A DNA stretch of 41,178 nt from Bacillus subtilis. Lineage in GTDB: Bacteria > Bacillota > Bacilli > Bacillales > Bacillaceae_C. Shown piece by piece: positions 32,634 to 41,109 of this stretch (positions are counted from its first letter, which is position 1; each line of letters opens with the position of its first letter). The stretch is taken from contig NZ_VTQV01000038.1 in the NCBI RefSeq assembly GCF_008764245.1, positions 1 to 41,178 of the forward strand, read 5' to 3'. Below the pieces are notes generated by a model. The model made no database searches, was not told the DNA's origin, and saw nothing but the letters and a program-made list of their open reading frames with translations. A program made the position numbers and the translations under genes.

Positions 32634-33732
32634 AATGCTCCATAGTTTTCGTGCAAAAATGCTCTTATTATTCGGCATAAGTATGCTCTTGTCTGGTTTG
32701 ATTACCTATATACTCTATAAGGGACTCCAATTTTATTATCATACAATGGTTTTTATGGGCGATCCTTTGGCACGAGTACGAAAATTAGTTGCTACTATCG
32801 GCGATGTCAATGCTTTTTTATGTATCTTTGTACCCCTTTCGATTCTATTTTTCTTTCTACTGACGAAACCCTATTCAAATTACTTTAAGGAAATTTCGAA
32901 AGGCATCCATCAACTCGCTAACGGGGATTTCACCACTCATGTCGTGATTTCAACTAATGATGAATTTAAAGTGATTGCTGAGGATTTAAATCAAGCAAGC
33001 TCCAAGCTACAAGAAGCTGTGAAGCGGGGCGATTTTGCCGAAAGTAGTAAAGATCAATTAGTTGTCAATTTAGCCCATGATCTTCGTACACCGCTCACAT
33101 CTGTTTTAGGTTATTTAGACTTAATGCTTCAAGACGAAAACTTAACAAAAGCCCAAGTCAGACACTATACAACCATTGCCCTTACGAAATCGCAACGTTT
33201 AGAAAAACTGATTGATGAACTATTTGAAATCACAAGAATGAATTATGGAATGCTGACACTTGAGAAAACCCCCTTGGATATGAGTGAGCTCCTTGAACAA
33301 TTGAAGGAGGAATTGTATCCTCTGTTTGAAAAAAATCATCTGATTGCCAGAAGTGACAATCAATCCCCCTTACCCATTCTCGGGGACGGGGACCTATTAG
33401 CTCGGGTGTTTGAAAATTTATTAGTCAATGCTATACGCTATGGAACAGATGGACAATACGTCGACCTCCATGGTTTTGTCGATTCACAAGATGTGGTTGT
33501 ACAGGTAGTCAATTACGGAAATCAAATCCCAGCAAAAGAGATTCCCCATCTGTTTGACATGTTTTATAGTGGCGACCAGGCACGGACGTTTCAAGATGGA
33601 GGAACTGGACTTGGCTTATTTATCGCCAAAAATATTATTGAGCAACATGGAGGCACGATCACAGTAAAAAGCTCGGTTATTCGGACACAATTTGAAGTGC
33701 GACTACCACTTCAGAAGAGCACGAATAGCTAA
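32617..33732 (+). CDS. vanS: Sensor histidine kinase, VanS type
   Basis: About 371 residues. Two transmembrane helices (about 14-33 and 60-82) flank a short extracytoplasmic loop of about 25 residues, then a HAMP linker, the HisKA domain with NLAHDLRTPLTSVLGYL, and the ATPase domain with N box ENLLVNAIRYG and G box GTGLGLFIAKNI. It phosphorylates VanR. The sensor loop is small, as in VanS proteins that sense through the membrane region. ATG at 32617 overlaps vanR; ATGs at 32626 and 32635 are alternatives. Confidence 0.87.
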   Translation: MRLMAKMLHSFRAKMLLLFGISMLLSGLITYILYKGLQFYYHTMVFMGDPLARVRKLVATIGDVNAFLCIFVPLSILFFFLLTKPYSNYFKEISKGIHQLANGDFTTHVVISTNDEFKVIAEDLNQASSKLQEAVKRGDFAESSKDQLVVNLAHDLRTPLTSVLGYLDLMLQDENLTKAQVRHYTTIALTKSQRLEKLIDELFEITRMNYGMLTLEKTPLDMSELLEQLKEELYPLFEKNHLIARSDNQSPLPILGDGDLLARVFENLLVNAIRYGTDGQYVDLHGFVDSQDVVVQVVNYGNQIPAKEIPHLFDMFYSGDQARTFQDGGTGLGLFIAKNIIEQHGGTITVKSSVIRTQFEVRLPLQKSTNS

Positions 33733-33742
33733 ATCCAAACAT

Positions 33743-33783
33743 TTTAAGAAAAATTTAAGAATTACCCCCCTCTTAATTTAAGA
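33743..33783 (+). promoter_or_regulatory. Candidate VanR operator upstream of vanY
   Basis: TTTAAGA occurs at 33743 and 33754, exactly 11 bp apart in the same orientation, and again at 33777, within a near-palindrome TCTTAATTTAAGA. Direct repeats with 11-bp period are the usual binding pattern of OmpR-family regulators. They lie 120-160 bases before vanY, just after vanS. Binding by VanR is inferred. Confidence 0.5.
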
Positions 33784-33901
33784 TTTTTTTCCTATCCTTT
33801 TAGAAAAGGGACAGCCTTTCCCCACATCTGTGGTAATACCACTACTGTGCACATGGCTGTACCTTTAACTGTAGCTAGAGGCTAATAGGAGGAAATAATA
33901 G

Positions 33902-34753
33902 ATGAAGAAATGGGGAGTTTTTTTATGTATCATTATTGGTTTAGGTCTGGCAATCCCGAAGATCCAACCACTTTTTCAAAAAAAGATAGATATTCAAAAT
34001 TTACCTCAAACAGGGGAGCATTTTGAAGAAATGGAGGTCCCACCAGGACAAATGCATCATGGCAACCTTGTATTGGTCAATCATGAATACCCTGTCCACC
34101 AGGAGCAAATCAGCTCCGACATTGTTTCATTATCTGAAAATAGCCAATTGGTAGTGGGTTTTAAATTACTAGATCAGTCCATTCAGCTGTCAGAGTCTGT
34201 GACCAAGGAGTTTGCGCGAATGGTAAATGCTGCAGAAAAAGAAGGCGTCCAGCATTTCATGATCAATAGTGGCTATCGAGACTTTGCAGAACAGGCGATT
34301 TTATATGACGAAATGGGCGCTGATTATGCTCTCCCAGCGGGTTATAGTGAGCATAACTTAGGCATTTCCCTTGATGTTGGATCAACAGAAGGAAAAATGG
34401 AGAATGCATCTGAAGGGAAATGGATAGAAAAAAATGCTTGGAAATATGGATTTATTTTACGCTATCCTAAAGATAAGGTGGCAATCACTGGCATTCAATA
34501 TGAACCGTGGCATATTCGCTATGTTGGTTTACCTCATAGTGCCATCATGCATAAGAAAAATTTTGCTTTAGAGGAATATTTGGATTTCCTAAAAGCGGAG
34601 GAATCCCTATCCGTTCAGTATAATGGCAAGAGCTACCAGGTAACCTATTTCCCGATTACTGAGGAGCAAACGATTCAAGTTCCAATTAATCAAAAATATG
34701 AACTTTCAGGGAATAACATGGATGGTGTGATTGTATCGATTTATCCAGACTAA
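33902..34753 (+). CDS. vanY: D-alanyl-D-alanine carboxypeptidase, VanY type (M15B)
   Basis: A 283-residue zinc carboxypeptidase with an N-terminal signal/anchor helix (about 4-21). Metal and catalytic motifs: SGYRDFAEQ (about 121-129), SEHNLGISLDVG (about 147-158, His and Asp zinc ligands) and EPWHIRYVG (about 196-204, catalytic Glu and zinc His). It removes terminal D-Ala from precursor pentapeptides outside the membrane. A C-terminal extension of about 65 residues follows the domain. AGGAGG lies about 8 bases before the ATG. The 170-base leader has three direct repeats and a structured segment (ACAGCC...GGCTGT, 33813-33857). Confidence 0.88.
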   Translation: MKKWGVFLCIIIGLGLAIPKIQPLFQKKIDIQNLPQTGEHFEEMEVPPGQMHHGNLVLVNHEYPVHQEQISSDIVSLSENSQLVVGFKLLDQSIQLSESVTKEFARMVNAAEKEGVQHFMINSGYRDFAEQAILYDEMGADYALPAGYSEHNLGISLDVGSTEGKMENASEGKWIEKNAWKYGFILRYPKDKVAITGIQYEPWHIRYVGLPHSAIMHKKNFALEEYLDFLKAEESLSVQYNGKSYQVTYFPITEEQTIQVPINQKYELSGNNMDGVIVSIYPD

Positions 34754-34884
34754 CCTACTCTTTAGGGAGAAAAGTAATCCAAAAAGCGCTAGATATTACA
34801 GGAAAAACAATAACTTCGAATACATTAAAAGCAAATAAATCTCCTCCCATCACGAATCAAGCAAAAAAGAGAAATCCGCACAAA

Positions 34885-34916
34885 GAAAAGGTCTAAGACT
34901 AACTTCCTTAGACCTT
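34885..34916. terminator. Terminator between convergent vanY and the SDR gene
   Basis: AAGGTCTAAG and CTTAGACCTT form a perfect 10-bp stem with a 9-base loop. On the minus strand TTTTCTTT follows; on the plus strand CTTC follows. It mainly ends the minus-strand SDR transcript. Confidence 0.7.
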
Positions 34917-34977
34917 CTTCCAAACAGATTTATATTTTTTTCTGCAAGTCTGAACAGCCGAATCTATCCCGAGTCTC

Positions 34978-35748
34978 CTAATTTCGATGACGATGAATCA
35001 CTTCTACTCCACCAGTAGCAGATAACACACTCCCGGTAATCATATCAGAGTCTTCCTCACAAATAAATTCAATTAATCTAGCAATATCCTCACCCGTTCC
35101 TGAACGGCCAACAGGTGTCTCTTGATCTTTTATTTGTCTTGCTGTTTCAATATTTGCTTCCTTCATGTCACCTGTAATGTCTCCGGGACAAATCATATTT
35201 GCTGTAATTCCGGATCCTGCTTCCTCTATGGCAATCGACTTTGTTAATGAAACGAGACCGACTTTCGCTGCACTATAGGCAGACCGGTAAATCCAACCAG
35301 GGCTTTGTTCTGCATCTTGGAAGCCATACATCACCATTCTGCCAAATTGTTGCTGCCTCATAATCGGAATGACAAGTTTGGAAAAGTGGAACACCGAACT
35401 TAAATTTCCTTCGATCATTTCATACCATTCATGGTCTTCGTAATCGGCTAATTTTTTGCGTTCGAAGATATAGGGACCCGCATTGTGAATCAGATAATCA
35501 ATGCGGCCAAACTGATTCATGGTTGTTTCCACCATTCGGACAATATCGGCTTTTCTTGTGATATCGCCTTGGACAAATAAGATTCGGTCTTCATACCCTT
35601 TCCATTCTTCACGCAATTGTTCAACCCTTGCTTTATCACTCCGATAATTCACTGTTACAGAGCAGCCTTTTTCTAAAAAGCGCTCCGTTACTTTTCTTCC
35701 AATCCCCTTAGAGCCTGCTGTAATCATTGCGTGTTTCAACGAATCCAC
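34978..35748 (-). CDS. Short-chain dehydrogenase/reductase, pteridine-reductase-like
   Basis: A 256-residue Rossmann-fold oxidoreductase. The NADP site reads TAGSKGIG (10-17; the usual T-G is T-A-G here) and NYRSDK near 34-39, with NNAG-equivalent HNAG (88-91) and catalytic Tyr158 and Lys162 (YSAAK). The usual catalytic Ser is absent; instead Asp145 lies exactly 13 residues before Tyr158, as in pteridine reductases (PTR1: Asp-13-Tyr). The folE gene starts the same-strand pair 70 bases upstream. A role in pterin/folate reduction is therefore plausible. The GTG at 35748 is weakly supported; TTG at 35739 with GGGGTGG is an alternative. Confidence 0.8.
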   Translation of the reverse strand: MDSLKHAMITAGSKGIGRKVTERFLEKGCSVTVNYRSDKARVEQLREEWKGYEDRILFVQGDITRKADIVRMVETTMNQFGRIDYLIHNAGPYIFERKKLADYEDHEWYEMIEGNLSSVFHFSKLVIPIMRQQQFGRMVMYGFQDAEQSPGWIYRSAYSAAKVGLVSLTKSIAIEEAGSGITANMICPGDITGDMKEANIETARQIKDQETPVGRSGTGEDIARLIEFICEEDSDMITGSVLSATGGVEVIHRHRN

Positions 35749-35817
35749 CCCAAACTCACATTTTTACTGAATTCATATGCTGCCCATGCAAGGTTTTATT
35801 CTCCAAATGAAAATGAT

Positions 35818-36453
35818 TTAACCAAGAAGAGACATGAACTCCTTCCGCAAATCAGGATTCTCAGAAAAAACTCCCCTTGTGGCCGTTGTTACCGTCATGG
35901 CATCTGACTTTTTAACACCGCGTCCACACATGCACATATGTTTTGCTTCAATCACAACCATCGCACCTTGTGGCTGAAGGACTTCCTCCATTGCATCCAC
36001 AATTTGGTTAGATAACCTTTCCTGAACTTGGAAACGTTTAGCATAACCATCTACCATACGAGCGATTTTCGATAAACCCGTAATTTTTTCACTTGGAATA
36101 TAGGCAATATGAGCGACTCCAAAAAAAGGCGCAAAATGGTGTTCACACATAGAATGGAATTCAATATCCTTTACCATGATTAACCCTTCATGCTCCACAT
36201 CAAAGACCTTTTCCAAATGATGTTTCGGGTCTTCACGATTGCCTTCTGTATACTCAAGAAAGGCCTTCAACACTCGATAAGGGGTTTCTTCTAGCCCTTC
36301 TCGATCCGGGTCATCTCCACAAATCTCAATTAAGTCTCGAATAGCTTCCATATAATTCTCAGATTTTTGTACTATTTTCTCAATCCCTGGTTCGTTACCA
36401 AAACGATCTATTAAGTGTTGAACAATGATTCTTTTTTTATCCGTTGTCGACAT
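35818..36453 (-). CDS. folE: GTP cyclohydrolase I (FolE)
   Basis: A 211-residue enzyme converting GTP to 7,8-dihydroneopterin triphosphate, the first step of tetrahydrofolate (or tetrahydrobiopterin-like pterin) synthesis. Zinc-site motifs are present: [12 protein letters not shown] and [10 protein letters not shown]. Other family blocks are [33 protein letters not shown] and the C-terminal EFMSLL. ATG at 36453 is chosen because GAGGT lies 8 bases upstream; ATG at 36468 has none. B. subtilis FolE (MtrA) is 190 residues, so the N terminus is about 20 longer. It may be co-transcribed with the SDR gene. Confidence 0.93.
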   Translation of the reverse strand: MSTTDKKRIIVQHLIDRFGNEPGIEKIVQKSENYMEAIRDLIEICGDDPDREGLEETPYRVLKAFLEYTEGNREDPKHHLEKVFDVEHEGLIMVKDIEFHSMCEHHFAPFFGVAHIAYIPSEKITGLSKIARMVDGYAKRFQVQERLSNQIVDAMEEVLQPQGAMVVIEAKHMCMCGRGVKKSDAMTVTTATRGVFSENPDLRKEFMSLLG

Positions 36454-36478
36454 TGTAGGATACCTCATTTCTATCGCA

Positions 36479-36496
36479 CATAACGAAAATGTTATG
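36479..36496. promoter_or_regulatory. Inverted repeat in the folE leader
   Basis: CATAAC-GAAAAT-GTTATG, 6-bp perfect arms, about 25 bases upstream of the folE start in its 5' leader. It could be an operator or a small hairpin; no matching regulator is known to me. It does not fit the Zur consensus. Confidence 0.4.
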
Positions 36497-36545
36497 GATA
36501 TTTTATAATAAATATTATTTAAGATTGATTTTACATATACATTTT

Positions 36546-36574
36546 AGCATAGTGATATAAGAACGAAAAGTCAA
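36546..36574 (-). promoter_or_regulatory. Promoter of folE
   Basis: On the minus strand TTGACT (36574-36569), a 17-base spacer, TATGCT (36551-36546). Confidence 0.65.
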
Positions 36575-36613
36575 TTTTCTTTCTGGTTGTTGGAAATGTC
36601 AGGGGCTTTTCTT

Positions 36614-37822
36614 CTAGACAACATCGACATCCGCTTGACTTAATGTTCTTCTACGTTTCTTGTTGACCAATAAATGAATGGAGAAATAAATCACTAGTAA
36701 CACCGCGATCATGATAGTAGCGACTCCATACATCGAATGATAGCCAATGATCCCTGCAGTACGCCCTAAAGCAAAGGCACCGATCGCTTGCCCTAAATCC
36801 ATAAAGCTTAGAGACATAGCATTCGCTGTGGCTTTCTTATCTGCAGAAACCTGACTCACGGCCCAGGCTTGGAAAGTTGGTTGCATTACCCCATAGGCAA
36901 ATCCATAAAAGATTCCTGCAAAGATTAAAGTATAAATATTTCCTGTCTTCGCAAGTAGAATCAACCCAATAATCGCTGCAAAGCTAGCCGGATATATGAG
37001 ATACTTATGACCAAAGCGGTCAAAGATTATTCCGGAGAATGGGCGAGTCACTACAAGCATGATCGCAATAAACAAGAAGAAGATAGAAGTTTGCCCGCCT
37101 AGACCTGACACTGCTCCTAGACCATCAAGAAAATTAACAACACCGGCAAACGTAATATAAAACAACATAACGAGAAAACAAGGTAAAAATGCTTTCCGAT
37201 CAAAAGCCGCTTGCATAATAGATGTCTTAGGCTCATCATTCGCTTTTATAGGGATGGGCGAGCTTTTGAGCCAATAGCTACCAAGCCATACGAACACTAA
37301 CATAAGAAATGAAAATTCTAACACAAATTTGAATGAGAACGAGTGAATCATCGAAATGGCCAACATAGGTCCTAATGTGGAACCAATACTTGTCGACATG
37401 CCAAAATAGCCAATCCCCTCTCCAAGCCGGGACGAGGGAATTAAATTGGTTGCCAACGTGGCCAACAAGGTTGTGATAAAGCCAAAGCCGATTCCTTGCA
37501 TCACGCGTAACAGAATCAATAACCCAAGAGACGTTGTAAAATAGCTTAACGCCACAACAACAACGGTAAACAGAATCGAACTTAATAACCATTTCTTCAT
37601 ATTAATTCTAGGGATGATCACGCCAATAAAGGGGCGAGATAAAACCGCAGCAAGCATAAAAGACGTTGTCATTAGCCCACCACTTGCTGGATCTTGCGTT
37701 ATGTTCGCCACATAAATGGGAAATCCACCTAATAAAGATTGCATACTAAGAAAAAAGATGATCGTCATACTGATCACTAATATATATTGCTTTGTCCATA
37801 GCCCTTCCTTCAGTTTCTCCAA
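36614..37822 (-). CDS. MFS transporter
   Basis: A 402-residue 12-helix major facilitator of the YwoG-like type. The cytosolic loop motifs RPFIGVIIPRINMKK (about 62-76) and RPFSGIIFDRFGHKY (about 261-275) mark the two halves, and GEGIGYFGMSTSIGSTLGPML covers helix 5. It is a putative drug or metabolite exporter with unknown substrate. The start is TTG with AAGGA 5 bases upstream. Two hairpins occupy the 5' leader, which may regulate it. Confidence 0.85.
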   Translation of the reverse strand: MEKLKEGLWTKQYILVISMTIIFFLSMQSLLGGFPIYVANITQDPASGGLMTTSFMLAAVLSRPFIGVIIPRINMKKWLLSSILFTVVVVALSYFTTSLGLLILLRVMQGIGFGFITTLLATLATNLIPSSRLGEGIGYFGMSTSIGSTLGPMLAISMIHSFSFKFVLEFSFLMLVFVWLGSYWLKSSPIPIKANDEPKTSIMQAAFDRKAFLPCFLVMLFYITFAGVVNFLDGLGAVSGLGGQTSIFFLFIAIMLVVTRPFSGIIFDRFGHKYLIYPASFAAIIGLILLAKTGNIYTLIFAGIFYGFAYGVMQPTFQAWAVSQVSADKKATANAMSLSFMDLGQAIGAFALGRTAGIIGYHSMYGVATIMIAVLLVIYFSIHLLVNKKRRRTLSQADVDVV

Positions 37823-37847
37823 ACAGATCCTTCTTTCTAATATAAAA

Positions 37848-37929
37848 TCACCAGTTTCATCTGGTGTTTACTTTTCCTACTCCTATTTGCGCAATGAAAA
37901 AAACTTCTGCCCTGATGAAAGAAGTTTTG
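37848..37929 (-). promoter_or_regulatory. Two hairpins in the leader of the MFS gene
   Basis: Near 37929-37898 on the minus strand, AAAACTTCT and AGAAGTTTTTT form a terminator-like stem-loop. Near 37870-37850, ACACCAG-ATGAAA-CTGGTGA is a second small hairpin, followed by TTTT. Together they could form an attenuator or end a small transcript arising near 38000. No known riboswitch was recognised. Confidence 0.4.
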
Positions 37930-38017
37930 TTACCATGACTATTTTAGAAAAACGCAAACGCCCGTTTAGCGACGTACAAATTATGAACGGCTAGATTATG
38001 GATCAAAGGCTAAATAC

Positions 38018-38063
38018 GCGCCGTCCTGGCGCAACGCCTTTGTGACCAACATCCTGTTGGCCT
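38018..38063. repeat. Mini-hairpin repeat element, short copy
   Basis: GCGCC-GTCCT-GGCGC (38018-38032) and CCAAC-ATCCT-GTTGG (38046-38060), joined by GCAACGC...TGACC. The flanks and text GCAACGC-N-TGACC-NACATCCTGTTGGCCT match the ends of the element at 22588-22695, which has two extra hairpins in the middle. Confidence 0.7.
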
Positions 38064-38166
38064 CAATATCTCTATTATAATCCAATCATCCGGATAAGGA
38101 AAATGGAAATTATTTTAAATTGATAATCTTTAATGTCTGTAAACCATTTCATTGATAAATCTATTT

Positions 38167-38191
38167 TAAAAAGTCACAAACGTGTCGATAT
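38167..38191 (+). promoter_or_regulatory. Sigma-D-like promoter of the chemoreceptor gene
   Basis: GTCGATAT (38184-38191) differs by one base from the sigma-D -10 GCCGATAT. TAAA (38167-38170) lies 13 bases upstream instead of the usual 15. Chemoreceptor genes in Bacillus are typically sigma-D-dependent, which supports it. Confidence 0.5.
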
Positions 38192-38249
38192 ATTACATTG
38201 TTCGGATTGATTTTCGTAAAATCCTAATTGTAAAATGGAGGAATTTTTT

Positions 38250-40235
38250 ATGGCAAAAAGTAAACGGAATCGCATGACGTTTAAAATACGTGATAAGTTA
38301 GCAATAGCTTTTGCATTGGTTTTATTAATCCCCAGTCTGACTATAGCCATTACGGCCTATACTAGTTCCAAAAATAATATCGAAAAACATATCTTAGACA
38401 CGGCTCAAGATAATGTCGATACTGCAAGCCAAACGGTTGATCAGTTTATACAGAAACAAATGGAAAACGTCGATTATTTAGCCAATTCGTTTGTTGCAGG
38501 AGAAATAATTTCCGACGATCACGCTCAAACTAGACAAGTACTTGACAAATTTCAAGCCTCAACAGGGGATGTGGAACAAACTTATATAGGGACAGAAACT
38601 GGAAAATTCATGAATGCCCCCACGACTTTCAAAAATCCTCCAGATTATGACCCACGGGAACGACCATGGTATCAACAAGCGATGGAACACCCAACAGAGG
38701 TAATCATTACTGAACCATATATTTCTAAGTCATCCAATCAAATGGTTGTAACATTAGCCAAGTCAACCGCAGATGGCAAAGGGGTTGCAGCTGTAAATTT
38801 AAAGCTGGAAAGTCTGACAGAAATGATCGCTTCGATTAAAATTGGAAAAAATGGCTACTTAGCACTAGTAGATACAACCAACCATTATATTAGCCACCCC
38901 TATATTGAGGCTGGGGAAGAGACAACTGAAGGCTTTTTCAAGAAAATACAGGAAGAAGAATCTGGAAATTTTTTCTATACAACTAAAAAGGACAAGAGAA
39001 ATTTAGCTTTTACAACAAGTGAAGTAACAGGCTGGAAAATCATCGGTACAATGTACCAGGATGAGGTAAATCAAGCTGTCCAACCGATATTTAGAACGAC
39101 AGTATTGGTCATTCTCATTTCGGTCATATTGTCTGCTATTGCCATTGTCTTTATCATTCGTTCAATCAATAAACCCATTAAAACATTAGTTACAGCAGCT
39201 ACTGAGATTAGCCACGGCAATTTAAGTGAAAACCTAGTTTTAAAAAGTGGCGATGAATTAGGACAATTAGCTCAGGCATTTAATGAAATGCGCATCCACC
39301 TGCATAACGTCATATCTCAAGTTCGGGAGCAATCAAGTAATCTTGCGGCTGCATCTGAACAATTAAATGCAAGTACAGAGCAAAATACATTGGCAACCGA
39401 ACAGATTTCTGCTTCCATTCAAGAAGTGGCCGCTGGGGTTGAAAGTCAATCCAATCGTATAGATCAAAGTTCGAAAATGGCGGGTGATGTATCCCAATCT
39501 ATTTCCCATATCGCCAAAGGTTCAGATGAGGTCGCTCATTCCGTTACCCAAACAAGGCCGATTATTGAAGCCGGAAAACAAGATATTGAAACATCGATTG
39601 GACAAATGCGATTCATTCAAAATACAGTGAGTGAATTATCAACGAGTGTGAAACTGCTTGATAGCCGCTCCCAAGAAATTAGCCAAATTGTTAATGTGAT
39701 TACAGATATTGCGGAACAAACCAATTTACTAGCATTAAATGCGGCCATTGAAGCTGCTCGAGCCGGAGAACACGGGAAAGGCTTTGCGGTTGTTGCTTCC
39801 GAGGTTAAAAAGCTAGCGGAACAGTCTGGAAACTCAACCGAGGAAATTCGAAAACTCATAAGCAATATCCAACAGGAAATTCAACAAACTGTCGGCATGA
39901 TGGAATCCGGAACAAATGAAGTAGACAAAGGGATCCAAGTTGTGGAGAACGCCCATACATCTTTTACAACCATCACCGAGTATGTTCAAAAAATGACAGA
40001 ACAAATCGAACAAATCACAACGAATATTCAACAAGTAGCCACTGGAACAGAGCAATTCAGCCACACATTTAAGGAAGTGGCCTCTGTAGCAGACACTACT
40101 GCTGCTGAAGCTCAAAACATGTCGGCCTCTACAGAGGAACAATTAGCATCCATGGAAGAAATTAGAGGATCGTCGACTGCTTTAGCGGAAATGGCTGAAG
40201 AGTTGCACGAGCTTGTACAGCAATTTAAATTATAG
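38250..40235 (+). CDS. Methyl-accepting chemotaxis protein (McpB/TlpA-like)
   Basis: A 661-residue chemoreceptor, close to B. subtilis McpA/McpB/TlpA (about 655-662). Order: basic tail, transmembrane helix 1 (about 16-36), an extracellular dCache-type ligand domain (about 37-285) with [11 protein letters not shown] and [16 protein letters not shown], transmembrane helix 2 (about 288-308), HAMP (about 309-362), then a long coiled-coil signalling domain with the conserved hairpin tip [19 protein letters not shown]. The ATG at 38250 has TGGAGGAA 6-7 bases upstream, so the longer frame from 38235 is rejected. The ligand is unknown; the DPRERPWY motif is typical of amino-acid-type dCache domains. 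Confidence 0.93.
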   Translation: MAKSKRNRMTFKIRDKLAIAFALVLLIPSLTIAITAYTSSKNNIEKHILDTAQDNVDTASQTVDQFIQKQMENVDYLANSFVAGEIISDDHAQTRQVLDKFQASTGDVEQTYIGTETGKFMNAPTTFKNPPDYDPRERPWYQQAMEHPTEVIITEPYISKSSNQMVVTLAKSTADGKGVAAVNLKLESLTEMIASIKIGKNGYLALVDTTNHYISHPYIEAGEETTEGFFKKIQEEESGNFFYTTKKDKRNLAFTTSEVTGWKIIGTMYQDEVNQAVQPIFRTTVLVILISVILSAIAIVFIIRSINKPIKTLVTAATEISHGNLSENLVLKSGDELGQLAQAFNEMRIHLHNVISQVREQSSNLAAASEQLNASTEQNTLATEQISASIQEVAAGVESQSNRIDQSSKMAGDVSQSISHIAKGSDEVAHSVTQTRPIIEAGKQDIETSIGQMRFIQNTVSELSTSVKLLDSRSQEISQIVNVITDIAEQTNLLALNAAIEAARAGEHGKGFAVVASEVKKLAEQSGNSTEEIRKLISNIQQEIQQTVGMMESGTNEVDKGIQVVENAHTSFTTITEYVQKMTEQIEQITTNIQQVATGTEQFSHTFKEVASVADTTAAEAQNMSASTEEQLASMEEIRGSSTALAEMAEELHELVQQFKL

Positions 40236-40253
40236 TTTTTCGCATAGCGTATA

Positions 40254-40313
40254 AAGTGCTTGGCACACCCCGAAATTTGTCTTATGGGGACGAGTGCCTG
40301 GCACTTCTTTTTA
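40254..40313 (+). terminator. Terminator after the chemoreceptor gene
   Basis: AAGTGC-TTGGCAC-ACCCC pairs with GGGG...GTGCC-TGGCACTT, then CTTTTT. The AAGTGCCTGGCAC-type arms resemble a terminator-like repeat found in other Bacillus genomes, from memory. Confidence 0.75.
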
Positions 40314-40419
40314 AGTCATAAACGATTTGCATGAGTGTATAGCCAAGCGGCTGATAGGCAACGTATGAGTGGGGAGAAAAGTGAGATCTCTATGAAAACT
40401 TAAGTATCGATCGAGATTC

Positions 40420-40989
40420 TTATTTTTTTCCCCTCCTCTTCTTGCTTTGTTCTATTTCTTGTTGATATTGTTCCTCTATTTTCGAAGTAGCTGGGAGAAA
40501 AGGCTCCTTATTATGATCAATCCGCTTACCATATCGAATCATTTCATAAATAATCATTCCATTATTAGGCATCCCATTAAACGTAATCATAGGAAAAGAG
40601 TCTAAAAGAATATAATAAACGGCATAAAAAATAAAACGTTGCCAGAAATTATGGTAAGCTGATAAAAAGCCGTTAACTAACAAGGCATTTATGAGCAGCG
40701 CAAGGAAGAGATTTACGAATATAGGACCAGCGTATATACAAACGTACGCAAATTTACTATGTTTTTTTATAGAATCATAGGAAAACCAACTATATAGATG
40801 GTAATATTTTCGCACATCAAAAATGCCTATCCTCAAAACTCGGGGACCTGTTCCAATCGTCAAGCGTGGATTCTTCACTCCAAATATTCCACTCACAATT
40901 AAATACCCTGCTTCTCTAAGAAAAACAACAATAGGTAAGATAATAAATGCTGAAATCACAACACCGATTAGATCCGAAAGTCCAAACAT
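40420..40989 (-). CDS. Degenerate site-2-protease-like (M50) membrane protein
   Basis: A 189-residue membrane protein with about four helices. It follows the M50 layout: helix 1 motif at 24-28, GVKNPRLTIGTGPRV (about 37-51, like the GVK-x-x-x-F-x-I-G-x-GP block), AGPIFVNLFLALL (about 88-100, like AGP-x-x-N-x-x-LA) and a third motif FPMITFNGMPNNG (about 133-145). The catalytic HExxH is REAGY, so both zinc histidines are gone, and the NPDG-type DG is NG. It should be proteolytically inactive, perhaps a regulatory pseudoenzyme. The ATG follows AAAGGA. The 180 bases upstream are largely AT-rich. Confidence 0.65.
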   Translation of the reverse strand: MFGLSDLIGVVISAFIILPIVVFLREAGYLIVSGIFGVKNPRLTIGTGPRVLRIGIFDVRKYYHLYSWFSYDSIKKHSKFAYVCIYAGPIFVNLFLALLINALLVNGFLSAYHNFWQRFIFYAVYYILLDSFPMITFNGMPNNGMIIYEMIRYGKRIDHNKEPFLPATSKIEEQYQQEIEQSKKRRGKK

Positions 40990-41084
40990 GATGAAAAGAT
41001 CCTTTCTGCAGGATAATCGATTTAGTTTTATCTATTTATTACCCGCTAATAGGAAAATAAACCTTGTCCACGGGTGAACCCTCC

Positions 41085-41109
41085 CCCACCAAATCAAAGA
41101 TTTGGTGGG
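41085..41109. repeat. Strong inverted repeat near the window end
   Basis: CCCACCAAATC and GATTTGGTGGG form a perfect 11-bp stem with an AAA loop. It has no clear U-run in either direction (GCTTTCC on plus, GGGAGGG on minus). It may be a structured element, such as an insertion-sequence end or a terminator for a gene lying beyond the window. Confidence 0.5.

Noticed and set aside
36479-36496. Zur box in front of folE
   Set aside because: The inverted repeat CATAAC/GTTATG does not match the Zur consensus, and this is a type I FolE with its own zinc ligands, not the zinc-independent FolE2.
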